From contig CAOKDX010000011.1 in NCBI GenBank assembly GCA_948467395.1, positions 30,352 through 94,351 of the forward strand: a stretch of 64,000 bases of DNA. Direction: 5' to 3'. Shown here in pieces: positions 34,788 through 44,460 of the stretch. Made by a program: the position numbers and the translations under genes. The notes under the pieces are model-generated. The model worked only from the letters and a program-made list of their open reading frames with translations, searched no databases and was not told the origin of the DNA. The stretch comes from an uncultured Clostridia bacterium (GTDB taxonomy: Bacteria; Bacillota; Clostridia; Lachnospirales; Lachnospiraceae). How positions within the stretch are numbered: position 1 is the first letter of the stretch; every line of letters starts with the position of its first letter.

Positions 34788-37700
34788 ATGTCATTACAAT
34801 TTATCATGGGTGGCTCCGGAAGCGGCAGGAGCACCTGGTTATATCATATGATCAGCCGGGAGGCGGCAGAACACCGGGACAGGCAGTATATTATTCTGGT
34901 GCCGGACCAGTTTACGCTGGAGACACAGAAGACCCTCGTTCAGATGAGCGGCCGGGGCGGAATACTGAATGTGGATGTACTGAGCTTCCACCGTCTTGCC
35001 TATCGTGTATTTGAGGAGGTTCCGGTGCTGAGGAAGACTGTGCTGGAGGATATGGGGAAGATGATGCTGCTCCGAAAGGTACTATCGGAACATAAGGAGG
35101 AGCTGTGTTATTTTAAACGGGGACTGTATAAGCCGGGTTTTCTGGATGAGTGCAAGTCCTTTCTTTGTGAGCTGATGCAGTATGCGGTGAAAGACGAGGA
35201 CTTTGACATTATGGAGAGGGCTGTGGGGGGAGAAGGGCTGATGGCATGGAAGCTCCGGGACCTGCGTCTGATCTATCATGCCCTGAAGGAGAAGCTGGGA
35301 GATACCTATATGATGGCGGAGGAACTGGTGTCCCAGCTCACCGGAGTGGCGGCATCCATTCCCATGCTGCGGGGCAGTGTCATCTGCCTGGATGGCTTTA
35401 CCGGCTTTACGCCGGTCCAGTACGAACTGCTGGGAGAGCTGCTGGCCTGCTGTGACAGAATGATCGTCACCGTGACTACAGACCGGACCGGGGACCGGGG
35501 CATGGTGTTTCAGATGAGCACGGATACCATGAACCGCCTGTCAAAGCTGGCGGCCGCAGTGCCAGTCCGCATCGAGAAACCAGTGTTTACGGGAAGGGGG
35601 AAGGAAAAGCTCCCGTACCGCACGATGGGAAGTCCCACGCTGGGCTTTCTGGAGAAAAATATTTTTTCCTATAAACGAATCGCATGGGAAGAAGAGGTGC
35701 CGGATATTCATGTACGGGTGTGCCGCCGTGAATCCGATGAGGCTGCCTGGACGGCGAGGCGGATCTGGCAGTTGGTGTGGGAAGAGGGATATACCTTTGA
35801 CGATATAGCTGTGGTGACGGGTGACCTGGCCGCCTATGAGCAGCCCCTTGCCAGAGAATTTGAACGCATGGGGATCCGGTATTTTATGGATTATAAGAAA
35901 AGCATCGGTGCCAATGCCATGGCAGAATTTATCACCGCCTTTCTGGAAATGTTCCGGCGTGGTATGGACTATGAGAGTACCTTCCGTTTCCTCCGGTGTG
36001 GTCTTTCCCCCCTTACCATGGAGGAGACAGATATACTGGAGAATTATGTGGCGGCGCAGGGCCGCCGGGGAATCCGGTCCTGGCAGCAGGAATGGAAATA
36101 CGCAGTGGACAGGGTAGACCTGGTGCTGGTGAACCAGTACCGCCAGCGGGTTCTGGAGACTGTCGCAGAACCCTTCCGACAGCTGAAGGGAGGAAGGAAG
36201 ACCGTCAGGGAATTTACCGGGATTCTGTACCAGCTTATTATTGACAGTGACATTTATCAGAAAATTCGGGAACAGGCCAGGGTATTTGAGGAGGAGGGAA
36301 AAATCCTTCTGGCCCGGGAATATAAGAGTATCTACCGTCTGATGATGGAGCTGTTTGACGAGATGGTGGAGCTGCTTGGCTCGGAGAGGGTCAGCTTTCG
36401 GGAATATGAGGAACTTCTCACGGCGGGAATCTCGGAGGGACTGGTGGGGTTTGTACCGCCCGCATCCAATCAGGTTGTGGTGGGGGATATGGAGCGAAGC
36501 AGGCTGGGGGAGATAAAGGTTCTGTTCTTTCTCGGCATCAGTGACGACCGGTTTCCCGGGAGCAGGGGAAGCTGCGGTATTTTGTCTGAGCGGGAGAGAC
36601 GACAGATTACCGAGTGCGGGATCGAACTGGCGCCGACGCCGGAGAAGGAGTCGGCCAGGGAGCAGTTCTATCTGTATCTCACTCTCACAAAGCCTTCCAA
36701 ACAGCTCTATCTGTCCTATTCCCGGATGGGAAACGATGGCACCGGAAAGCGCCCTGCCTATCTGATCCATAAGATCCATCAGATGTTTCCTGCCCTGGTG
36801 ACAGAGGATGATGAGAGGGAGAACTCCCTAAGGAAGATTCTAGGAACGGATAAAGGACGGGGTTATCTGATCCGCCATCTGTCGGACGGTTCGTTCCGGC
36901 AGGATATGTGCTGGTGGGAGCTGGCGGCCTACTATGGAAGACGGGAACCGGAGCTTCTGCCATGGCTTCTGGCGGGACGGCAGCAGGATAAGAGCCGTAC
37001 AAGGCTCACCAGGGAGGCGGCAGAGCTTCTTTATGGAGACCGGATCCATGGCAGCGTCACAAGGCTTGAGCAGTTTGCCCGGTGCCCCTATGCCCACTTC
37101 CTTATATTTGGCCTGGGACTGCGGGAGAGGGAACAGTACGCAGTGGCGGCCTTTGATTATGGAAATGTCTTTCACGGGGCCATGGAGCATCTGTCCCATC
37201 TGCTGGAGGAGGGGAACCGGAGCTGGCAGGAGCTGGAAGAAGAAGAGGTATACCGACTGGCGGAAATCTGTATCGACCGCGTGGTGGAGGAGTACAGGGG
37301 AAACATGTTTTATCAGTCCAAACGGGTAGAGTTTATGATACGCCGGATGAAAAATGTGATGCGAAGCGCCGTGTGGGGGATCTGGCGCCAGATGCGGGAG
37401 GGGAGCTTTGAACAGACGGCCTCCGAAAAGAGATTTACGGCGGGGGATGATCTTCAGTCACTGAAAATCCCGCTGGAAGGCAAGAGACAGATGGTACTGG
37501 GAGGCCAGATCGACCGGGTGGATACATGCCGGTCGGGAGACCAGCGGCTGATCCGCATCATTGATTACAAGAGCGGAAGACACGATCTGTCCCTGGACAA
37601 GGTGTACCATGGATTACAGCTGCAGCTGACGGTATATATGGCGGCGGCGCTGGAGCTGGAGGAAAAGCAGCATCCCGGCGCGGTGACCGTTCCGGCGGCC

Positions 37701-38201
37701 ATGCTGTATTATCAGATGAAACAGCCAGAACTTGCCTGGCTGCCGGAATCGGAGCCGGAGAGAAGGGAGCGTGCACTGAGGGATCTGCGGTGCACCGGCT
37801 ATGTCAATGAGGAACCGGAGGTGCTGGAGAGGATTGACCGGGGTCTTGCCAGCGGCGGTGCCGTCAGGCCCGGCAGCAGCTCGGCTATTGTGCCAGTGGA
37901 TATTACAAAAACCAAAGGGACATTCAGCCAGTATTCCCATGTTCTCTCCACGGAACAGTTTTGGAAACTGATGGAACATACAAGAAAGAAGCTGGAGGAA
38001 TTCGGCCGCCGGATCTATGACGGCGAGATCGGAGCGGCCCCTTACCGCATGGGGCGAGAGTGCGGCTGTGACTACTGCGGGCTGCGGGGAATCTGCGGCG
38101 TGGAGGACAAAACGCTGGCTTCCTGTGTCAGGACGTATCCACAGATGAAGGAAGAAGAGGTATGGGAGGTGCTGTATGGACAAGATCCGGTGGACCAGTG
38201 A
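34788..38201 (+). CDS. addB: ATP-dependent helicase/nuclease subunit B
   Basis: A 1137-residue subunit of the AddAB double-strand-break repair enzyme, which resects DNA ends up to Chi and loads RecA. The N-terminal Walker A is GGSGSGRST. The C-terminal nuclease holds a 4Fe-4S-type cysteine set: FARCPYAHF (about residue 765) and CGCDYCGLRGIC (about 1095), with the nuclease motif IIDYKSGRHDL between. ATG at 34788 follows CAGGAGGTGCCGG; the frame is open further upstream but in the divergent gene's promoter region. It overlaps addA by 26 bases. Confidence 0.95.
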   Translation: MSLQFIMGGSGSGRSTWLYHMISREAAEHRDRQYIILVPDQFTLETQKTLVQMSGRGGILNVDVLSFHRLAYRVFEEVPVLRKTVLEDMGKMMLLRKVLSEHKEELCYFKRGLYKPGFLDECKSFLCELMQYAVKDEDFDIMERAVGGEGLMAWKLRDLRLIYHALKEKLGDTYMMAEELVSQLTGVAASIPMLRGSVICLDGFTGFTPVQYELLGELLACCDRMIVTVTTDRTGDRGMVFQMSTDTMNRLSKLAAAVPVRIEKPVFTGRGKEKLPYRTMGSPTLGFLEKNIFSYKRIAWEEEVPDIHVRVCRRESDEAAWTARRIWQLVWEEGYTFDDIAVVTGDLAAYEQPLAREFERMGIRYFMDYKKSIGANAMAEFITAFLEMFRRGMDYESTFRFLRCGLSPLTMEETDILENYVAAQGRRGIRSWQQEWKYAVDRVDLVLVNQYRQRVLETVAEPFRQLKGGRKTVREFTGILYQLIIDSDIYQKIREQARVFEEEGKILLAREYKSIYRLMMELFDEMVELLGSERVSFREYEELLTAGISEGLVGFVPPASNQVVVGDMERSRLGEIKVLFFLGISDDRFPGSRGSCGILSERERRQITECGIELAPTPEKESAREQFYLYLTLTKPSKQLYLSYSRMGNDGTGKRPAYLIHKIHQMFPALVTEDDERENSLRKILGTDKGRGYLIRHLSDGSFRQDMCWWELAAYYGRREPELLPWLLAGRQQDKSRTRLTREAAELLYGDRIHGSVTRLEQFARCPYAHFLIFGLGLREREQYAVAAFDYGNVFHGAMEHLSHLLEEGNRSWQELEEEEVYRLAEICIDRVVEEYRGNMFYQSKRVEFMIRRMKNVMRSAVWGIWRQMREGSFEQTASEKRFTAGDDLQSLKIPLEGKRQMVLGGQIDRVDTCRSGDQRLIRIIDYKSGRHDLSLDKVYHGLQLQLTVYMAAALELEEKQHPGAVTVPAAMLYYQMKQPELAWLPESEPERRERALRDLRCTGYVNEEPEVLERIDRGLASGGAVRPGSSSAIVPVDITKTKGTFSQYSHVLSTEQFWKLMEHTRKKLEEFGRRIYDGEIGAAPYRMGRECGCDYCGLRGICGVEDKTLASCVRTYPQMKEEEVWEVLYGQDPVDQ

Positions 38202-41200
38202 CCAGAAAGAAATTATAAAAGCCAGGGGATCGAACATCCTTGTCTCTGCAGCGGCGGGCTCCGGGAAGACCGCCGTTCTGATTGAGCGTATCTACCGCAG
38301 GATTATGGACAGAAATGACCCGGTGGACGTGGATCAGTTCCTGGTAGTGACCTTCACAAAGGCGGCGGCGGCACAGATGAAGGACCGGCTGCGGGAGCGC
38401 CTGGAAAAGGCTCTCTCTAAGCACCCGGAGGATGTTCATCTGCAGAGGCAGATACAGCTGATGGGGTCGGCCCATATTTCCACGGTGCATAGCTTCTGCG
38501 GCTATGTGATTCAGAATTATTTCCATCGCATCGGTATGGATCCCTCTTACCGTCAGGGGACGGAAAGCGAACTGGCGCTGATCCGGAAGGAGGTGCTGAC
38601 AGAGCTTCTTGAGGAGAAGTACGAAGAGGAGGACGAGGCATTTGTGGCGCTGGCAGATATGAATATGTTTAACCGCTCCGATGAAAAACTGGAGGAAATG
38701 TTGTCGGATATCTATGACAAGGCGATGAGCCAGCCGTTTCCCAAGCAGTGGCTGGAACAGATGCTGGCTCTGTATGAGATCCGGGAGGAAGAGGAGTGGG
38801 AGCAGTCAGCTGTGTGCCGCTGTGTACTGGAGGACTGCCGCCAGATGGCGGCAGGGCTGGAGGAAGAGCTGATGCAGCAGCTGAGGATATGCGGGGAACC
38901 AGATGGTCCCTATGTGTATGAGGATAATGTAAGGGAATTGCTGGAGTTCTGCGGCAGACTTCAGGCCGCAGGCTGCTATGAGGAATTCCGCACCCTTTTC
39001 CGGGAACTGCAGGTGGGCAGCATGTCCCGGAAGAAGGGAGAGGGCATCTCTCCAGAGAAGAGGGAGGAGGTTAAGGAGCGCCGCAATCGGTGTAAATCCG
39101 TGCTGAACGATATGCGTGACCGGTATTTTTACCAGAGCCGGAAGGAACATCTCCGGGATCTTATCGTGATGGGCGGGAGGATCTCCACCCTGCTCCGGCT
39201 GGCCGGGGAGCTGATGGAGCGGTTTACCGAAGCGAAAAGGGAGCGGAACATCATTGATTTCCATGACCTGGAGCAGCTGGCCCTGTCAATCCTGCTGCGA
39301 TGGGATGAGGAGAAGGGAGAGTATGTCCGCTCGGAGGCGGCACTGGAACTATCTGAGCATTTTGAGGAGATCATGATTGACGAATATCAGGACAGCAACC
39401 ATGTCCAGGACACCCTTCTCTCCAGCGTATCCAGAGACGGGCTTCCGGGAAGGAAACCGAATCTTTTTATGGTGGGGGATGTGAAGCAGAGCATTTACCG
39501 TTTCCGCAACGCCTGTCCGGAGCTCTTTGCAGAAAAGCTGGAGACCTATGAGACATCGCCGGGAGCCGGGAGCCGGCGCATTGACCTGCATCAGAATTTC
39601 CGGAGCCGGGAGGTGGTGCTGGAGGGGTGCAATGCTGTATTCCGGCGCATGATGCACCGGGATATCGGCGGCGTGGAATACGATGCGGAGGCACACCTGC
39701 AGCCGGGCAGGATCTTTGCCGGCACAGGGAAACCTGTGGCGGACCGGATCGATACCTATGTGATACTGGATAAGGGGGATGCGGAGCTGGAGGCAAGGCT
39801 TGCCGCATCCCGGATCCTGGCCATGACAGAAGGGGCGGAGCCTCTGTACATACAGGATGGAGAGACACTGCGCCGGGTGAAATATAAGGATATTGTTATA
39901 CTGACCAGAAGTGTCAGGGCGGTGGGGCAGGCGTATTTTGATGTGCTGTCCCAGTGCGGGATCCCTGTCGTGATGGAACACAGCCAGGGCTTCTTTGACA
40001 CAAGGGAGATCCAGCTGATGACACAGATGCTGCAGATCATAGATAACCCCAGGCTGGATCTGTCCCTGGCGGGAGTGATGTGTGGTCCGATGTACCGCTT
40101 CCTGGAGGAAGAACTCGCCCTGCTCCGGGCCGGCAGCCGTCAGACCGATCTGTACTCCTCCCTTCTGGCGTTTCAGGAGAAGAGCCCCTCTTCCCGGGAG
40201 GAGGAGGCGCTGCAGGACAAGACGGGGCGCTTTCTCGGGACTTTGAAGGGGCTCAGGACAAAGACGGCATACGCCACAGTGGCAGAGCTGATCCAGGATA
40301 TCTACGATGAGACGGGGATTTACGAGTCCGTACAGATGATGAGGGACGGCGTGCAGAGAACGGCCAATATGGATCTTCTGATGGAACAGGCAAGGGAATT
40401 TGACGCCTCAGTATACCATGGCCTGCACGCCTTCGTACAGTATATCAACCGGATCCGGGAACAGCAGGAGGAGATGGGCGAGGTCAATATAGTGGGGGAA
40501 GAGGAAAATGTTGTCCGCATTATGACGATGCACAAAAGCAAGGGTCTGGAATTTCCGGTCTGTATCCTGCTTGGACTGGGTAGGAAGCTGGGGGGGAGCC
40601 GGAGCCGGTTTCTCACGATCCATCCGGAGTTTGGCATTGCCTCCAGGATTGTGGACAACGAGACCAGGACCGTTAAGGACAATCTGTATCGCAGCGCCCT
40701 GATCCGGCAGAATGAGATGGATGATCTGGGGGAGGAGATGCGTGTCCTCTATGTGGCCATGACACGGGCGGAGGAGAAGCTGATCCTGATCGGCTGTGCC
40801 AAAGAGGCCCGGTCAGTCCCGGTGAATTATCTGGGGAGGAGCCAGATGGCAGGCTTCCTCGATATGATACTTCCCGCCGCACTGAATGAGCCGGAATGGT
40901 TTCGGGTGGAACTGGTGGAACGGGAAAGTCTGGTGGCGGAATCTGTTCGGGATATGGCACGGGAAAAGATTGAGACGGAGGCGCTTTACAATTTTGACAC
41001 ATCTATCATCTATCATAAGGAACTACACAGGTATCTGCAGGAATTTCAGGATGGGGAAGACGGAGAACCGGAACCCCTTCCCGTGAAGGTATCCGTATCG
41101 GATCTGAAGGTAAAATCCATGGAAGAGCAGGATTTTCAGGACTTTACGATACTTACCCACGAGGAGGATGAGACGCAGATGCCGGTGCCGTCCTTTATCA

Positions 41201-41769
41201 AGGGAGAACAGGAGAACGATGCGGCGGGACAGGGTGCTGCCTACGGAACCATCTGGCATCAGGTTATGGCATCCATTGATTTTGCCAGGACTGGATCGGA
41301 GGAGGAGATTCGGGAGGCGGTACAAGAGCTTGTCCGGAAGGGCAGACTGAGGGAGGAAGATACGAAGCTATTGAATTACCAAAGAATGCTTCTCTTTTTC
41401 ACATCTACCCTGGGCTGCCGCATGAGGGAGGCGGACTGCTGCGGCAGGCTTCACCGGGAACAGCCCTTTGTAATGGGGAAACCGGCGAAGGATATATTTC
41501 CGGACAGGACGGAAGAGGAAATCGTACTGGTGCAGGGAATTATCGATGCCTATTATGAGATGGAGGACGGCATTGTCCTGCTGGATTACAAGACGGACGC
41601 CCTGAAGCGGGGAGAGGAAGAGAAGCTGGTCAGCCGCTATCAGGAGCAGATGCGTCTGTATGGCAGGGCGCTGGAGGAAATGATGGAGAAACCTGTGACA
41701 GAATGTATCCTGTATTCCTTCTCACTGGGAAAAGCGATCCCGTGTCCGGCAGGAAAGACAGGAGTGTAA
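38176..41769 (+). CDS. addA: ATP-dependent helicase/nuclease subunit A
   Basis: A 1197-residue UvrD-type helicase fused to a nuclease domain, partner of AddB. Helicase motif I is SAAAGSGKTAVL near residue 20; motif II is IMIDEYQDSN near 397, and VGDVKQSIYRFR follows. The C-terminal nuclease has LLDYKTDALKRG near 1136. Start is inside the end of addB (ATG at 38176, GGGAGGTGCTGT upstream), so the two are coupled. Length typical of firmicute AddA. Confidence 0.95.
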   Translation: MDKIRWTSDQKEIIKARGSNILVSAAAGSGKTAVLIERIYRRIMDRNDPVDVDQFLVVTFTKAAAAQMKDRLRERLEKALSKHPEDVHLQRQIQLMGSAHISTVHSFCGYVIQNYFHRIGMDPSYRQGTESELALIRKEVLTELLEEKYEEEDEAFVALADMNMFNRSDEKLEEMLSDIYDKAMSQPFPKQWLEQMLALYEIREEEEWEQSAVCRCVLEDCRQMAAGLEEELMQQLRICGEPDGPYVYEDNVRELLEFCGRLQAAGCYEEFRTLFRELQVGSMSRKKGEGISPEKREEVKERRNRCKSVLNDMRDRYFYQSRKEHLRDLIVMGGRISTLLRLAGELMERFTEAKRERNIIDFHDLEQLALSILLRWDEEKGEYVRSEAALELSEHFEEIMIDEYQDSNHVQDTLLSSVSRDGLPGRKPNLFMVGDVKQSIYRFRNACPELFAEKLETYETSPGAGSRRIDLHQNFRSREVVLEGCNAVFRRMMHRDIGGVEYDAEAHLQPGRIFAGTGKPVADRIDTYVILDKGDAELEARLAASRILAMTEGAEPLYIQDGETLRRVKYKDIVILTRSVRAVGQAYFDVLSQCGIPVVMEHSQGFFDTREIQLMTQMLQIIDNPRLDLSLAGVMCGPMYRFLEEELALLRAGSRQTDLYSSLLAFQEKSPSSREEEALQDKTGRFLGTLKGLRTKTAYATVAELIQDIYDETGIYESVQMMRDGVQRTANMDLLMEQAREFDASVYHGLHAFVQYINRIREQQEEMGEVNIVGEEENVVRIMTMHKSKGLEFPVCILLGLGRKLGGSRSRFLTIHPEFGIASRIVDNETRTVKDNLYRSALIRQNEMDDLGEEMRVLYVAMTRAEEKLILIGCAKEARSVPVNYLGRSQMAGFLDMILPAALNEPEWFRVELVERESLVAESVRDMAREKIETEALYNFDTSIIYHKELHRYLQEFQDGEDGEPEPLPVKVSVSDLKVKSMEEQDFQDFTILTHEEDETQMPVPSFIKGEQENDAAGQGAAYGTIWHQVMASIDFARTGSEEEIREAVQELVRKGRLREEDTKLLNYQRMLLFFTSTLGCRMREADCCGRLHREQPFVMGKPAKDIFPDRTEEEIVLVQGIIDAYYEMEDGIVLLDYKTDALKRGEEEKLVSRYQEQMRLYGRALEEMMEKPVTECILYSFSLGKAIPCPAGKTGV

Positions 41770-41800
41770 GAAATGGAAGCTGTCTGAATGGAGGAAGAAC

Positions 41801-42562
41801 ATGTACGAAGGATTTGCCTATGTCTATGACCGCATGATGAGTGATATTCCCTATGACGCATGGTTTGATGCGCTGCGGAGGTATCTGGCGGAGCACGGCA
41901 TAGAAGAGGGGACGATATGCGAGCTGGGTTGTGGGACAGGCAGTATGACAGAACGGTTTGCCCGGGCAGGGTTTCATATGATCGGTGTGGATCTCTCAGC
42001 GGACATGCTGGCAGCCGCCCGCAACAGAAAGGACGCAGAGGACCTGGATATCCTTTATATCCAGCAGGATATGGAGCAGCTGGAGCTGGCGGGCCCCGTG
42101 GACGCGGTGATCAGTGTCTGCGACACGATGAATTATGTTTTGGAAGAAACTGCTATGTGCCGTGTTTTCGGCAGAGTCAGCCGGTTTCTGAAGCCGGGGG
42201 GATATTTTATATTTGACTTAAAGACCGTATACTGTTATCGTAATGTTATTGGCAGCCGGGTCTTTGCAGAACAGGACGAGGATGTCAGTTATATATGGGA
42301 TAATTATTATTACGAGGATGAGAGGATCAATGAATATGAGCTGACGATATTTCAGCGGCAGCCGGGGGGCCGTCTATATGAACGGATCGATGAGGTCCAC
42401 TATCAGAGGGCATATTCTGTATCCACGGTGAGAGAACTGCTGGAACAGAGCGGCTTTACCGTGGCCGGTGTGCTGGACTCATCCATGAAGGAGGATCCGA
42501 AAGAGGACAGTGAGCGGATATACATGATAGCGAAGAAAAGGGAGGATACTGATGAACGGTAA
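41801..42562 (+). CDS. class I SAM-dependent methyltransferase
   Basis: A 253-residue cytoplasmic protein with the SAM-binding motif CELGCGTGSMTERF near residue 45 and the acidic loop GVDLSADML. Motif IV is VISVCDTMNY. Such proteins are often found beside addA in clostridia. Substrate is not predictable. Its last 11 bases overlap the next gene. Confidence 0.85.
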   Translation: MYEGFAYVYDRMMSDIPYDAWFDALRRYLAEHGIEEGTICELGCGTGSMTERFARAGFHMIGVDLSADMLAAARNRKDAEDLDILYIQQDMEQLELAGPVDAVISVCDTMNYVLEETAMCRVFGRVSRFLKPGGYFIFDLKTVYCYRNVIGSRVFAEQDEDVSYIWDNYYYEDERINEYELTIFQRQPGGRLYERIDEVHYQRAYSVSTVRELLEQSGFTVAGVLDSSMKEDPKEDSERIYMIAKKREDTDER

Positions 42563-44447
42563 GAGAAAATGGGCCGCCATATTCCTTTTCGCAGGAGTTC
42601 TGGCATGGCTCACAGCCATGGCAGTAGTGAGGGATGTTTCCTATGCGGCAGAAACGACGGGCATTGTGACGGCGGAAAGCCTGAACGTGCGCAGTGGAGC
42701 AGGCACAAGCTTCGAGAGGCTGACCAGCTTGTCAAAGGGGACGGCGGTGACGATCCGGGAGACGGTCACGGCGGCAGGCACATATGAGAAATGGTACAGG
42801 ATTTCGGCAACGGTGAACGGACAGGCGGTGGACGGCTATGTGAGCGCCACCTACATAGCAATGACGGCGGCCAGTTCTACTACATCGCCAGCGCCGGTTC
42901 CGACACCTGCGGCGCCGGTCAGTACCGTTACATACCGGAATGAAATTTCCTATAAAGCCATCAATGTATCGGCCAAGACATTGGAGAAAACGAATGTATA
43001 TGCCAAAGCCGGAGGAAAGAGAAAGGTTATCGCGAAAAAAAAGGTCTCGCTGAATAAGGGCAGATCTGTAAAGATAACGGCGGAGAAGATGGTGAAGGGA
43101 AAGAAATGGTTTAAGATCAGCTTCACTTATAAGAAAAAGAAGCGTACCGGTTATGTGAGAAACCTGTATGTAAAGATGACGCTGAAGTCGCCGGTGCCGG
43201 GGGCCGTCAACAGTCTGAAGACCTCCATTAAGGTGCGCCCGAAGGCGGACGTGAAGTCGGGATATAAAAAATCAGGAAATAAATATATCAGGCTGGCCAA
43301 GGGGGCGGAGGTTACCATTACAAAGGATATCCGAAAGAAAAAGGTGAAGTGGTACAAGCTGTCCTATGTCTGGCAGGGAAAAACCAAAACGGGTTATGTG
43401 GCGGCCAAATATATTAAGCTGGTGAAGAAAAAGGTGGTCAAAAGAATCCCGGTAACAATCCTGTCGGATGCTGACTTTGAAAAGAGCCTGGTGCAGCAGG
43501 GATTTCCGGATTCCTATAAAGAGAGTCTCCGGGCGCTGCACAAGAAATATCCATACTGGCAGTTTGTGGCATACCGGACAAATCTTGACTGGAACACGGT
43601 GATTGATAACGAGTCGAAGCTCGGCGTCAACCTGATCTCCAATTCCAAGTCAGCGGCTTGGAAATCCACGGAACCGGGGGCATACGATGCCATTACGGGC
43701 GAGTGGACAGTGTTTGACGGCAGCACTTGGGTAGCTGCTTCGCGGGCTGCTATTTCCTATTATATGGATCCCAGGAATTTTTTGAACGAACGCAATATCT
43801 TTATGTTTGAGTCGCTGGAATACCAGAGCCAGTACCAGACAAAGGCGGGAGTGGAGACGATCCTCCGCAACACGCCTTTTGCCGGGAAGTCTTTTTCCTA
43901 TAAGGATCCGGAGACGGGAGCGGCAAAGACTATTTCCTATACGGATGCCTTTCTGGCGGCAGCAAAGCAGTCCGGTGTCAGTCCGTACCATCTGGCTTCC
44001 CGGGTAAAACAGGAGGTTGTCACTGGACCGACGACCACAAGCGGCGCAGTGACCGGCACCAACGATACCTATCCGGGGATATATAATTTCTACAATATCG
44101 GGGCTGTCAGCAGTAAAAATCCGGTACTCAATGGACTCAAATGGGCGAATTCGGGGACGACTTACCTGAGACCATGGACAGACCGCTACCGCTCTATTGT
44201 GGGAGGAGCCATGTATATCGGTACAAGCTATATCGCCAAGGGTCAGAATACCGGTTATCTGCAGAAATTTAATGTGACGCCGTATCAGCAGTTTCAGCAT
44301 CAGTATATGACCAATGTTGAGGCGGCATATTCAGAGGCCATCAAGACAAAGACGGCGTATGCAGAGACGATGAATGCGACACCGATCATATTCTCTATAC
44401 CCGTATATAATAATATGCCGGCGGCTGCCTGTGCAGCGCCGCAATAG
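42552..44447 (+). CDS. secreted SH3-domain N-acetylglucosaminidase-like wall hydrolase
   Basis: A 631-residue exported protein (signal peptide about 1-33). Up to three SH3b-like domains follow: one with AESLNVRSGAGTSFERL (about 43-95), and two Lys-rich ones (about 130-215 and 220-295, each ending in a GYV segment). The C-terminal 320 residues resemble the glucosaminidase catalytic domain of the LytG/GH73 type, with YMDPRNFLNERNIFMFE, a probable Glu catalytic residue, and NFYNIGAVSS. Function: trimming peptidoglycan sugars at the cell surface. Start ATG overlaps the methyltransferase gene end and has GGGAGGATACTG ahead of it. Confidence 0.82.
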   Translation: MNGKRKWAAIFLFAGVLAWLTAMAVVRDVSYAAETTGIVTAESLNVRSGAGTSFERLTSLSKGTAVTIRETVTAAGTYEKWYRISATVNGQAVDGYVSATYIAMTAASSTTSPAPVPTPAAPVSTVTYRNEISYKAINVSAKTLEKTNVYAKAGGKRKVIAKKKVSLNKGRSVKITAEKMVKGKKWFKISFTYKKKKRTGYVRNLYVKMTLKSPVPGAVNSLKTSIKVRPKADVKSGYKKSGNKYIRLAKGAEVTITKDIRKKKVKWYKLSYVWQGKTKTGYVAAKYIKLVKKKVVKRIPVTILSDADFEKSLVQQGFPDSYKESLRALHKKYPYWQFVAYRTNLDWNTVIDNESKLGVNLISNSKSAAWKSTEPGAYDAITGEWTVFDGSTWVAASRAAISYYMDPRNFLNERNIFMFESLEYQSQYQTKAGVETILRNTPFAGKSFSYKDPETGAAKTISYTDAFLAAAKQSGVSPYHLASRVKQEVVTGPTTTSGAVTGTNDTYPGIYNFYNIGAVSSKNPVLNGLKWANSGTTYLRPWTDRYRSIVGGAMYIGTSYIAKGQNTGYLQKFNVTPYQQFQHQYMTNVEAAYSEAIKTKTAYAETMNATPIIFSIPVYNNMPAAACAAPQ

Positions 44448-44460
44448 GAGGCAGAACCGA

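Noticed and set aside
35541-36779. A 412-codon open frame on the - strand inside addB
   Set aside because: It lies fully inside addB and has a composition typical of an antisense shadow in G+C-rich genes.
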